DNA from: Massilia sp. BJB1822
GTDB lineage: Bacteria; Pseudomonadota; Gammaproteobacteria; Burkholderiales; Burkholderiaceae_D
Direction of reading: 5' to 3'
DNA length: 64,000 nucleotides
NCBI RefSeq assembly: GCF_013369485.1
Contig: NZ_JABWEB010000012.1
Coordinates: 62,001-126,000, forward strand
Shown: in pieces, positions 44,460-53,228 of the stretch
Numbering within the stretch: the first letter of the stretch is position 1
Layout: each line of letters opens with the position of its first letter
Position numbers and translations under genes: made by a program
Notes under the pieces: model-generated
Told to the model about the DNA's origin: nothing
The model's input: the letters and a program-made list of their open reading frames with translations, nothing else
The model's database searches: none

Positions 44460-44744
44460 ATGAAACTCAAAAACGCAAGCCTGTCGCTTCTTCTGCTCCT
44501 GCTGTCGCAACCGGTTCTGGCCGGCGGCGGCAGCGGTCTGGAACGGGGCACCACCGTGCTCAATACCATCGCCAAGTGGATGACCGGCCTTGGCCTTGTC
44601 ATTGTGACGATCGCGCTGATGGTGGTGGGCTTCCGCATGGTATTCCAGGCCGCAGAATGGAAGGATGTGGCGCCGGTCTTCTGGGGCGGCGTGCTGATCG
44701 GCGGCGCTGGCACCCTTGCCTCCTTGTTCATCACGGGCGCTTGA
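44460..44744 (+). CDS. virB2: VirB2 major pilin of the type IV secretion system
   Basis: A 94-residue pilin precursor: signal peptide (SQPVLA-GG) and two hydrophobic helices (VIVTIALMVVGFRMVF and a second ending in LFITGA). It forms the T-pilus and part of the channel. Four bases separate it from virB3. TACGGAG is its ribosome site. Confidence 0.85.
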   Translation: MKLKNASLSLLLLLLSQPVLAGGGSGLERGTTVLNTIAKWMTGLGLVIVTIALMVVGFRMVFQAAEWKDVAPVFWGGVLIGGAGTLASLFITGA

Positions 44745-44747
44745 GCC

Positions 44748-45068
44748 ATGGCTTACGAAGACGTGGTTTTCAAAGGCGCGACGCGGCCGGCCATGATGCT
44801 GGGCGTACCCATCATCCCCCTCATCATCGTGGTCGGCCTGCATTTGATGGTGGCCGTTTGGGCCATGGTGCTGGTGAACATATTCGTTAGCTTCGTCATT
44901 GTGGCGGCCTGCGTGCTGAATGTGTTCTTTCTGCGCCATATCAGCTCGAACGACGAGCAGCGCCTGAACCAGTACCTGCTGCGCATGAAAAGCATTCCCG
45001 GCCGCCGCAACAAGGCTTACTGGGGCGCGCACAGCGTCTCGCCTTGCGACTACCGGAGGCGCGTATGA
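44748..45068 (+). CDS. virB3: VirB3 inner-membrane protein
   Basis: A 106-residue protein with a short cytoplasmic start (VVFKGATRPAMMLGVP, the family signature) and two membrane helices. It works with VirB4 in the inner-membrane complex. Its stop overlaps the virB4 start (ATGA). Confidence 0.87.
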   Translation: MAYEDVVFKGATRPAMMLGVPIIPLIIVVGLHLMVAVWAMVLVNIFVSFVIVAACVLNVFFLRHISSNDEQRLNQYLLRMKSIPGRRNKAYWGAHSVSPCDYRRRV

Positions 45069-47452
45069 AGGACGGCTTCGCACCCACGCTGGAACTGGCG
45101 GCCAAGGAAGACCGCATCAGCAATCATTTGCCTTTTTCCGCCCGCGTGACGGAGAACGTGGTGTCGACCCGGGGCGGCGACTTCATGAGCACCTGGTCCA
45201 TCAGCGGGCTTTCCTTCGAGGGACTGAGCTACGCCGAGGCTTATGCCAAGATGGAGGCGCTGAATCTGCTGGTGCGCAGCCTGTCGAACGGCAAATATGC
45301 GTTCTGGGTGCATCGCATCCGGCGCGCCGCCAGCGATGCCTTGTCCCTGCCGCCGAGCGGCTTTGCGCGCCGCTTCCTGCAAAAGTACTATGACCGCCTG
45401 GGCGCGGGCGGCATGATGTCGACCGAAATCTTCCTGACGGTGATTTATCGTCCCCAGCCCCAGCGCGCCACCGGCTTGCTGGGCAAGATCGGACGCACCT
45501 TGGAGGACATTGCGCACGAACAGGCCGAAGCGCTCGACATCATGGATACCCTGCATCAGCAGGTGTGCCGCACGCTGGAAGCTTATGGACCGCAGCGCCT
45601 GGGCGAGTATGAGCAGCAGTCGATTCGCTATAGCCGCCAGCAGGAATTTTATGCCTATCTGCTGAACGGCCATTGGTGGCGCATTCCCGTCAAGGATGTG
45701 CCCTTGTACAAATACCTGCCGATGGCGCGCGTCCTGTTCGGCAATGAGGTGGTGGAAACGCGCAGCAGCCTCGGTTCGACTTTTTCAACCTTCATCGATA
45801 TCAAGGATTACGCCGACTTTTCCCATCCCGGCATTCTGAACACCATGCTCAGTCTTCCGCACGAGTATGTGGAGACGCATTCCTTCTCGCCCATGAATGT
45901 ACTGGATGCGAAAGCCGCGCTGACCCTGCAGCGCAACCGCATGATCAGCGCCAACGATAATTCGGCGAGCCAGCTGGTGCAATTGAACGATGCCCTGGAC
46001 GGCGTCGCCAGCGGCAATTTCACGCTGGGCGAGTACCACTACAGCCTGCAGGTGAAGTCGGCCAGCGTGGAGGGCATCAAGGCGGCGCGTTCGGCGGCCA
46101 TCGAAGCCTTGCAGAGCGCCGGCTTCCTGGCGGTGCCGGTCGACCTGGTGACCGACCATGCCTATTTTGCCCAGCTGCCGGCCAACTGGCGCTCGCGGCC
46201 CCGTTCCGCGCATCTGAGTTCGCGCAACTTCACGGGACTGTGCGCCATGCACAACTTCACCCTGGGCAAGCGCGACGCCAATCCCTGGGGCGAGGCGGTG
46301 ACGATCCTGCGTTCGCCGGCGGCCCAGCCTTTCTACTTCAATTTTCATGCCACGCCGGTGGGCGAGGATTCCGTCGGCGCTTCGGCGCTTGGCAACTGCC
46401 AGATCATCGGCCAGTCGGGCGGCGGCAAGACGGTCCTGGCCCTGTTCCTGATGATGAATCTGTACAAGTACGGCACGCAGATGGTGTTCTTCGACAAGGA
46501 CCGCGGCGCCGAAATCGCTGTGCGCGCGGCGGGCGGCCAATACCTGTCGCTGGAACGCGGCAAGCCGACCGGCTTCAATCCCTTCAAGATGGAAACCAGT
46601 GAAACCAATATCCTGTTCTGGGACGACCTGGTCAAGTTCTGCACCCTGATTCCCGGCGCGCCGCATTCGCCGCGCGAGGAAGCGGAAATCTCCCATGCGG
46701 TGCGGGCGGTGGCGCTGCTGCCGGCGGCCATGCGCGGTTTCAGCGCGGTGATGCAAAACCTGCCCAACGTGGATGCCAACAGCGTGGCCGAACGCCTGCG
46801 CAAATGGTGCTCCGACGGCCCGCTGGGTTGGGCGCTCGACTGCAGCGAAGACTTGCTGCAGTTCGATTCCAGCCGCAGCTATGGCTTCGACTACACCGAG
46901 CTGCTGGAAGACGCGCAGACCTGTCCGGCGATCATGATGTATCTGATGTACCGGGTCGAGTCGCTGATCGACGGGCGCCGCTTCGCCTTCTTCATGGATG
47001 AGTACTGGAAGGCGCTGTCGGTGTCGTATTTCGAGGATTTCGCCAAGAACAAGCAGAAGACCATCCGTAAGCAGAATGGCTTCGGCGTGTACATGACGCA
47101 AAGCCCGTCCGACACCCTGCGCAGCCCGATCGCGCGCGCGCTGATCGAGCAGACCGCCACCTTCATCTTCCTGCCCAATCCGACCGCCGACTACGGCGAC
47201 TACGTGGATGGCTTCAAGCTGACGGAAACCGAGTTCGAGCTGCTCAAGAGCCTGGGCGAGGGATCGCGCATGTTCCTGATCAAGCAAGGCAACAGCGCCG
47301 CCATCGCGACGCTGGATTTGAATGGCTTCAGCGACGAGCTGAAGATTTTGTCCGGCACCACGGCCAACGTCGCCAGGCTCGATGCCTTGCGCGCCCGCCA
47401 TGGCGACCATCCCGACCAATGGATTACCCCCTTTTTGGAGGAAGTACGATGA
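45065..47452 (+). CDS. virB4: VirB4 ATPase of the type IV secretion system
   Basis: A 795-residue ATPase of the CagE/TrbE/VirB family, the usual size. Walker A is GQSGGGKTVL (Lys455), the Walker B region FAFFMDEYWKAL. The ATG at 45065 has CCGGAGG upstream; the frame opens 21 bases earlier. It drives channel and pilus assembly. It overlaps virB3 and virB5 by 4 bases each. Confidence 0.93.
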   Translation: MKDGFAPTLELAAKEDRISNHLPFSARVTENVVSTRGGDFMSTWSISGLSFEGLSYAEAYAKMEALNLLVRSLSNGKYAFWVHRIRRAASDALSLPPSGFARRFLQKYYDRLGAGGMMSTEIFLTVIYRPQPQRATGLLGKIGRTLEDIAHEQAEALDIMDTLHQQVCRTLEAYGPQRLGEYEQQSIRYSRQQEFYAYLLNGHWWRIPVKDVPLYKYLPMARVLFGNEVVETRSSLGSTFSTFIDIKDYADFSHPGILNTMLSLPHEYVETHSFSPMNVLDAKAALTLQRNRMISANDNSASQLVQLNDALDGVASGNFTLGEYHYSLQVKSASVEGIKAARSAAIEALQSAGFLAVPVDLVTDHAYFAQLPANWRSRPRSAHLSSRNFTGLCAMHNFTLGKRDANPWGEAVTILRSPAAQPFYFNFHATPVGEDSVGASALGNCQIIGQSGGGKTVLALFLMMNLYKYGTQMVFFDKDRGAEIAVRAAGGQYLSLERGKPTGFNPFKMETSETNILFWDDLVKFCTLIPGAPHSPREEAEISHAVRAVALLPAAMRGFSAVMQNLPNVDANSVAERLRKWCSDGPLGWALDCSEDLLQFDSSRSYGFDYTELLEDAQTCPAIMMYLMYRVESLIDGRRFAFFMDEYWKALSVSYFEDFAKNKQKTIRKQNGFGVYMTQSPSDTLRSPIARALIEQTATFIFLPNPTADYGDYVDGFKLTETEFELLKSLGEGSRMFLIKQGNSAAIATLDLNGFSDELKILSGTTANVARLDALRARHGDHPDQWITPFLEEVR

Positions 47453-48135
47453 AAAAAACCGTTTTTGGCACAGCCCTGCTGATGCTCTTTGCCACTCTGC
47501 CTGCCGGCATGGCGCATGCGGCAGGCCAGGAAACGCCGCCTGCCAGCCCGCAACCGGTATACGACAAGGACGTGTTCGGGAAGGTCGAACTGCTGGTCGA
47601 GCAGTCCGGCAAGAATACGACCGCCGTCACCAATATGGATAACACGCTCAAGAATGCGGTGACGCGCAAGCGCGAGATGGGTGGCCTGGCCGATACCAGG
47701 AACCTGCGCAACGGGATCGTGGCCACGCCTGCCATGGATGAGGAGATCGACAAGATCGCCAAGGACGTGGAGCGGCTGCGCTGCAAAAAATTCAGCGAAC
47801 CGTCGCAGAACAAGATGTGCCGCGACGTCGAGCTGTCGTCCCTCAACCTGATCAAGACGCTGCGCACCAATATTGCGAACAGCCAGCAGCGCAATACGGT
47901 GATCGAAACCCTGCTCGCTGAATTGAACAAGGTGGGGGATACGAACTTGAAGGAGGCCGCCGACCTGCAGGTCCGCATCCAGACCGAAATTGCGCTGCTG
48001 CAGAACGAGAAAAACATGGTGGACATGGCCATTGTGAAGAACGAGCAGCAAATGCGCCTGTATAACCAGCTGCTGATCTCGATGCAGAAGAAAAGCCCGG
48101 GCGATCCTACCGGAACCTATTTCCGGATCAAGTAA
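47449..48135 (+). CDS. virB5: VirB5 minor pilus-tip protein
   Basis: A 228-residue exported protein: signal peptide (GMAHA-AG), then long helices with few features, as in VirB5/TraC. It should sit at the pilus tip and help contact the target cell. Overlap with virB4 is 4 bases, and TTGGAGGAA precedes the ATG. Position in the operon supports the call more than sequence. Confidence 0.75.
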   Translation: MKKTVFGTALLMLFATLPAGMAHAAGQETPPASPQPVYDKDVFGKVELLVEQSGKNTTAVTNMDNTLKNAVTRKREMGGLADTRNLRNGIVATPAMDEEIDKIAKDVERLRCKKFSEPSQNKMCRDVELSSLNLIKTLRTNIANSQQRNTVIETLLAELNKVGDTNLKEAADLQVRIQTEIALLQNEKNMVDMAIVKNEQQMRLYNQLLISMQKKSPGDPTGTYFRIK

Positions 48136-48168
48136 GTAGTCTAGAACGCTAAGCAACGAGGAGCGGCG

Positions 48169-49338
48169 ATGCCATTTGAAGTCTTTCAGACCGTCAGCGT
48201 AAGGATTCTCGAATTTGCGGCGGATGCTAAAACGATCAGCGGCAATTTTGTGACGATGGTCATTCCCATCCTCCAGGCCGGCCTGGCATTGCAGATTGTT
48301 CTGCATGGCTACCGGATCATTCGGGGAGAGGGGGGGCAGCATCACATGCTTGATGTGTTCTCCCGAAGTTTGCGGGCCTTCCTGGTATTCAGCATGGCCC
48401 TCGCTGCCGGGGCGTATGAGGACAATGTCCATCAGCTCATTCTGGGCCTGGGCAACGATGCGCTGGTGGGTTTCGGTGGCCAGCCTGGACTGAACAAGTA
48501 TCAGCAGGTCGACGCCGCGATGCAGGCGGGCTTCGATGCTTTCGACAAGATCGTAGCCTGGGGACATGACCATATCGGCATTGGCTTCATCTATATCGAT
48601 ATCAGCGGCATATGGGCGATCCTGGCCGGTGCGGTCATGATCCTGATCATCCTGTTCCTGGGCGTGATCGCCTGCGCCGAACTGCTGGTGGTTGATTTCG
48701 CCTTGGCCATCATCTTTGGCATCGGCCCGCTGTTCGTTGCCTGCTATGCCTTCGAGGCGACTGCGCGCTTTTTCGACACCTGGCTGTCCGGCGTCCTGAA
48801 ATGGCTGTTTACGGCGGTTGTCATCACCATCACGGTATTGCTGGCGGTGAAGGTGCTGCAACGATTTACCAGCGAGATTACGGAGCCCAGCAATCTGAAT
48901 CAGATCCTGCTGGTCATCCTGTCGGCTTCGGCGGCGACGGTGGTGCTGATCATGATTGTGTTGCGGGCGCCGACCATTGCCACCGATCTGGTGGGCGGCA
49001 TAGGACTGAACTCCATGGCTGGCCGGGTCGGCTCCGCCATCTCGAACACCTTGAAGGGCGCCGCGAAGGGCGGCATTTCGGGCGCCATGAAAGGCGGCGA
49101 GGGCGGCAAGAAGGGCGCCATCATGGGCGCGTTCGGCATGTCGCCCAACCGCACCTGGAAAGGCGAGGAGAGCGGGAGGAAGCCGGGCAGCGACTCGGAG
49201 AAGGATGGCGCTGCGGGCGGGGGAAATGGACCGGGCGGCGGCGGCGGGGGAGGTGGACCGGGAGGCGCGGCGGTCAGATCGGCCGAAGCGAATAATCCGC
49301 AGGGCAGGCCAAGGGCGTCAGGCGGGACAACAGGATAG
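48169..49338 (+). CDS. virB6: VirB6 polytopic inner-membrane protein
   Basis: A 389-residue protein with several membrane helices in residues ~25-285, as in TrbL/VirB6, and a Gly/Lys-rich C-terminal tail ending in a poly-Gly stretch. It forms part of the inner-membrane channel. AACGAGGAG precedes the ATG. The tail is likely cytoplasmic and of low complexity. Confidence 0.87.
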   Translation: MPFEVFQTVSVRILEFAADAKTISGNFVTMVIPILQAGLALQIVLHGYRIIRGEGGQHHMLDVFSRSLRAFLVFSMALAAGAYEDNVHQLILGLGNDALVGFGGQPGLNKYQQVDAAMQAGFDAFDKIVAWGHDHIGIGFIYIDISGIWAILAGAVMILIILFLGVIACAELLVVDFALAIIFGIGPLFVACYAFEATARFFDTWLSGVLKWLFTAVVITITVLLAVKVLQRFTSEITEPSNLNQILLVILSASAATVVLIMIVLRAPTIATDLVGGIGLNSMAGRVGSAISNTLKGAAKGGISGAMKGGEGGKKGAIMGAFGMSPNRTWKGEESGRKPGSDSEKDGAAGGGNGPGGGGGGGGPGGAAVRSAEANNPQGRPRASGGTTG

Positions 49339-49347
49339 GAGTGAAGC

Positions 49348-49542
49348 ATGAAAAAACTGATGTGGGCAGTAGTTGTTTTGACGCTGGGCGGCTGCGCCAG
49401 CAAGCCGCCGGAGCTGCTGTTCGCCGACGGCAGCGAGCGCGTGCCGGTCAACCAGCGGCACGTCGCGGCACCGGCCGTGCCAGCCGATCCGGCCGCGGCA
49501 TCGTCCGCGCCGTCCGGCAAGCCTCATGAAAACCACCTATAA
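49348..49542 (+). CDS. virB7: VirB7 lipoprotein
   Basis: A 64-residue lipoprotein with lipobox LGGC (Cys after ~16 residues) and a short Pro/Ala tail. VirB7 anchors VirB9 at the outer membrane. It lies exactly between virB6 and virB8, the canonical place. Sequence is otherwise featureless. Confidence 0.78.
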   Translation: MKKLMWAVVVLTLGGCASKPPELLFADGSERVPVNQRHVAAPAVPADPAAASSAPSGKPHENHL

Positions 49543-49554
49543 AAGGATCTGGAT

Positions 49555-50262
49555 ATGTTTCGATTCAAGCGTGCGCCAGCCGGCGAAGTCCGGGAAGTAG
49601 CGAAGCTGAGCTGGGAAGCCGATATCGTTCTCAACGAGCGCCGTTCGCGCCTGATCGCCTGGCGCGTGGCGGGCATCTCCATGGTGCTGGTGATGCTGAT
49701 GGTGGTCAGCCTGATGCTGCTGATTCCCCTCAAACAGGTGGTGCCGTATGTGGTGACGGTGGACCGCCTGACCGGCGAGAGCAGCATCACCAGCTCGGGC
49801 AAGGATTTTGTCGCCAATAGCACTTTGAACGACAAGCACTGGATCAAGAGCTTTCTGATTGCCCGCGAACGCTACAACTACCAGCTGCTGCAGCATGACT
49901 ATGACACGGTCAAGTCGCTGGCCGGCGACGCTACCTGGAAAAGCTACTCCAAGCTGTATGAAGGCAGCAATGCGCGCGACACGGTGCTGGCCGAGAACAC
50001 GGAAATGCTGCCGACTGTGCTCAGCATCACGCTGCATAACAATGGCACGGCGACGGCGCGCTATGAGCTGCGCACTCGCAATTTGCGCAATCCCGAAGAT
50101 GTGGTGCTGACGCGCCATGTGGCGACGCTGCGCTACCGCTACCAGGCCCAGAGCGGCAAGCGTGAGTTCGAGATGATCGACAATCCGCTTGGCTTTACCG
50201 TCGAAGGCTATCAGACCGATCCCGAGTTCATCACCAAGACCGCCGAAGGAGCCAAGCCATGA
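49555..50262 (+). CDS. virB8: VirB8 bitopic inner-membrane protein
   Basis: A 235-residue protein with one helix (about 41-60) and a periplasmic NTF2-like domain (KQVVPYVVTVDRLTGESSI is typical). It nucleates the complex. AAAAGGA lies 8 bases before the ATG. Its stop overlaps virB9 by 4 bases. Confidence 0.9.
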   Translation: MFRFKRAPAGEVREVAKLSWEADIVLNERRSRLIAWRVAGISMVLVMLMVVSLMLLIPLKQVVPYVVTVDRLTGESSITSSGKDFVANSTLNDKHWIKSFLIARERYNYQLLQHDYDTVKSLAGDATWKSYSKLYEGSNARDTVLAENTEMLPTVLSITLHNNGTATARYELRTRNLRNPEDVVLTRHVATLRYRYQAQSGKREFEMIDNPLGFTVEGYQTDPEFITKTAEGAKP

Positions 50263-51029
50263 TGCGCCGTCTGACCTTGGCATTGCTGTGGAGCGCCGCA
50301 GGCGCCTGCGCCGCCGCCGACACGATGTTCGAACCCGAGGACGAGGCGCGCCGCGTCGAGCTGGTGAGCTATTCGCCCGACAAGGTGGTGAAGGTGGGGG
50401 CCATCATCGACCAGCCCTTCCTGATCGAATTCGGCGGCGGCGAGCAGCTGGAAGAAGTGGCCGGCGGCGCGGTGGGCGGCTGGGAGGTGCACAAGAAAGG
50501 CAACCGCCTGTTTGTCCTGGCGCGCAAGGATTCGAAATACACGACCTTGCTGGTGACGACCAGCAAACGCTCCTATGTGTTCGACCTGATGCCGAAGCAG
50601 TCCACGCCGCAGAACTTCAAGCAGCGCCGTTCGAAGATCGTCTTCACCTATCCGGTGGCGACGCCGCTGCCCGCGCCGGTTCCGGCGCCCGGCCCGCGCA
50701 ACCACAATTATTCGATGCAGACGGTGGCCCTGCAGGCCGATATCCGGCCCAGCGAAGTGTATGACGATGGACGCTTCACCTGGCTGCGCTTTCCCGGCAA
50801 TGTCGAAGTGCCGGTCATTTACAAGAGCGAGCCGGGCAAGCGCGAGGAAATGCTGGTCAACCACCATATGGAAGGCGAATACGTGGTCATGCACGCCATC
50901 GCGCCGCTGTGGAATCTGCGCCTGGCTGGCTCGATGATCGGCGTCTTCAACGACAGCTACGAGCGGCGCGGCAGCGCAAACCAGGATGGCACCACCATTC
51001 CTGGCCTGGTGCGGGAGAGCAAGCCATGA
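50259..51029 (+). CDS. virB9: VirB9 outer-membrane core protein
   Basis: A 256-residue exported protein: signal peptide (ACAA-AD) and the two VirB9/CagX domains; the second contains RPSEVYDDGRFTWLRFPGN, a good family marker. With VirB7 and VirB10 it makes the outer ring. Overlaps both neighbours by 4 bases. Confidence 0.92.
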   Translation: MMRRLTLALLWSAAGACAAADTMFEPEDEARRVELVSYSPDKVVKVGAIIDQPFLIEFGGGEQLEEVAGGAVGGWEVHKKGNRLFVLARKDSKYTTLLVTTSKRSYVFDLMPKQSTPQNFKQRRSKIVFTYPVATPLPAPVPAPGPRNHNYSMQTVALQADIRPSEVYDDGRFTWLRFPGNVEVPVIYKSEPGKREEMLVNHHMEGEYVVMHAIAPLWNLRLAGSMIGVFNDSYERRGSANQDGTTIPGLVRESKP

Positions 51030-52198
51030 GCGAGCCTATCGTCAAGCAAGAAGCGGAACAGGATTACGATCCGCACCGCTTCAGCGCAGAGCCGAAACGC
51101 AAGCCGAACAAGACGGTCCTCATCATCATCGTCGCCTTCGTGGTGCTCATGACCCTGATCGGCGCATCGGTGTTCATTACCCGGCAATACCTGAGCGACT
51201 ATATGGCCGAACGCGCTGAGCGCCGCAAGGAAGAGCAGGAGATGAAGAACGCCAACGAGGAAAAGGGCCGCAAGGGCAAGGTCTTCGGCGCCGGCTCCGG
51301 CGCCAGCGGGTCGGCCCTGCCGGCGCGCTTCGGCAAGGGCGACGAAGCCAAGAACCCCGACGCGGATGCGGCGGCGATTCCGCTCTTGCGCGACAAGGCG
51401 CCGCCGCCTGCCGCGCCTGCGCCGGTGGTTCCCGTCGCGCCACCGCCACCGCCGCCGCCGCCTTTGATGGCGCCCGCCGCATCGCTTGCCGGCGGCGGCC
51501 TGGCCGGCAGCGTGGCGGCTGAACCGGCGCAAAAGCGCCCCGCCAATGTGCAGGAGCTGGCCGCGCAGAGGGCGTTGACGGCGGCGCTGACGGCCACGCC
51601 CCAAGTCAGCGCTGCCAATCTGGGCAACCGCTCGTATCTGCTGGCGCGCGGCTCGGTCATTCCCTGCGTTCTGGAGACCCAGCTGGTGTCGAATATCGGC
51701 GGCAGTACCAGCTGCGTCCTGCCGCAGCACGTGTACTCCGACGATGGCAAGGTGCTGCTGCTGGAGAAAGGCAGTTCGATCACCGGCATCTACGAGAACA
51801 ATGTGCGCACCGGCGACTCGCGCATCGCCATCCTGTGGCAGCGCATCAAGACAGCCACCGGCGTCGTGATTGACGTCGATTCGCCGGCCGCCGACCAGTT
51901 GGGCGTGATGGGGGCGCCGGGCGTGGTGGACAACCACTGGCCGGAGCGCATCGGCGCCGCCTTCCTGCTGTCGATGGTGGAGGACGCGGTGGCGATCCAG
52001 ATGTCCAAGAATGGGCAGGGCCGCAACAGCGGCTACGGCGGCGCCAGCTTCAACACCACCACCACGCTGTCGGAAAAGGTGCTGGATTCGACCATCAATA
52101 TTGCGCCCACGCTGTACAAGAACAGGGGTGACAGGCTGATGGTCTATGTCAGCCGCGATCTTTGGTTCAACAATGTCTACAACGTCAAACAGCGCTAA
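51026..52198 (+). CDS. virB10: VirB10 core protein
   Basis: A 390-residue protein: a cytoplasmic N-terminus, one helix (about 31-53), a Pro-rich region (about 130-150) and the C-terminal TrbI-like barrel domain (RGSVIPCVLETQLVSNIGG). It bridges both membranes and senses energy from the ATPases. The ATG at 51026 overlaps the virB9 stop. Confidence 0.92.
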   Translation: MSEPIVKQEAEQDYDPHRFSAEPKRKPNKTVLIIIVAFVVLMTLIGASVFITRQYLSDYMAERAERRKEEQEMKNANEEKGRKGKVFGAGSGASGSALPARFGKGDEAKNPDADAAAIPLLRDKAPPPAAPAPVVPVAPPPPPPPPLMAPAASLAGGGLAGSVAAEPAQKRPANVQELAAQRALTAALTATPQVSAANLGNRSYLLARGSVIPCVLETQLVSNIGGSTSCVLPQHVYSDDGKVLLLEKGSSITGIYENNVRTGDSRIAILWQRIKTATGVVIDVDSPAADQLGVMGAPGVVDNHWPERIGAAFLLSMVEDAVAIQMSKNGQGRNSGYGGASFNTTTTLSEKVLDSTINIAPTLYKNRGDRLMVYVSRDLWFNNVYNVKQR

Positions 52199-52199
52199 T

Positions 52200-53228
52200 A
52201 TGATTGAAGAACAGCCGGTAATTTTGCGTCACGACGCCTCGGTCCAGGTATTCCTGGAGCCGCTGGCCGAGTGGATGAACGATGAAGCGGTCACCGAGAT
52301 CGCGGTCAACGCGCCAGGCACGGTGTGGGTGGAAAAGCGCTCGCGCTGGACCTCTCACCCCTGTCCGCAGGCCAGCACCAGGCTGCTGAAGGCGCTGGGT
52401 ACGGCGATTGCCACCTACTCGAACCAGAAATGGGATGCGGTCACGCCCATCCTCTCGGCCTCGATGCCGGATGGTTCGCGCATCCAGCTGGTGATGCCGC
52501 CCGCCGTCAGCGAAAACTGCTATTCGCTGACCTTGCGCAAGCCGTCCTTCATCACGCGCAAGATCGGCGATTTCGCGGCGTCCGGCCTGTTTGCCCGGGT
52601 CAAGCCGATGCAGTCGGCCCTGAGCGAAGTCGAGGAAAATCTGCTGGAACTGCTGAAGACGCGCAATTACGAGCAGTTCATGCGGCTGGCGGTGCAGTCC
52701 CGCCGCAATATCGTGGTGGCCGGCGCCACCGGTTCGGGCAAGACCACCTTCATGAAGGGGCTGGTGCATGAGATTCCGAAGGACGAACGCATCATCACCA
52801 TCGAAGACGTGCGCGAACTGTTCCTGCCGCATGAGAATGCCGTGCATCTGCTGTACAGCAAGGGCGGCCAGGGCAAGTCCAACGTGCGGCCCAAGGATCT
52901 GCTGGAAAGCTGCCTGCGCATGAAGCCCGACCGCATCCTGCTGGCCGAGCTGCGCGGCGACGAGTGCCTCTACTATGTGCGCAATGCCGCCTCCGGCCAC
53001 CCGGGCAGCATCACCAGCTGCCACGCCGGCACGCCGGCCCTGGCGTTCGAACAGCTGGCCATCATGATCCAGGATTCGCCGGGCGGCGCCAACCTGACCT
53101 TCGACGTCATCAAGCGCCTGCTGGTGCTGACCATCGATATCGTGGTGCAGTTCGAAAACCGGGTGGGCGAGCGCTTCATCAGCGAGATCTACTACGACCC
53201 GCGCAAAAAATTGGAGGCAATGCGATGA
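52200..53228 (+). CDS. virB11: VirB11 hexameric ATPase
   Basis: A 342-residue ATPase. Walker A GATGSGKTTF (Lys181), Asp box (ITIEDVREL), Walker B (RILLAELRG) and His box (SGHPGSITSCHAGTP) are intact. It switches the machine between pilus building and substrate export. No good ribosome site; the start at 52200 lies one base after the virB10 stop, so it is probably translationally coupled. ATG 52173 is an alternative. Confidence 0.92.
   Translation: MIEEQPVILRHDASVQVFLEPLAEWMNDEAVTEIAVNAPGTVWVEKRSRWTSHPCPQASTRLLKALGTAIATYSNQKWDAVTPILSASMPDGSRIQLVMPPAVSENCYSLTLRKPSFITRKIGDFAASGLFARVKPMQSALSEVEENLLELLKTRNYEQFMRLAVQSRRNIVVAGATGSGKTTFMKGLVHEIPKDERIITIEDVRELFLPHENAVHLLYSKGGQGKSNVRPKDLLESCLRMKPDRILLAELRGDECLYYVRNAASGHPGSITSCHAGTPALAFEQLAIMIQDSPGGANLTFDVIKRLLVLTIDIVVQFENRVGERFISEIYYDPRKKLEAMR

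Noticed and set aside
48112..48139. GGAACC at the end of virB5
   Set aside because: It is inside the coding end and followed by TAAGTAG at the -10 place, no match.
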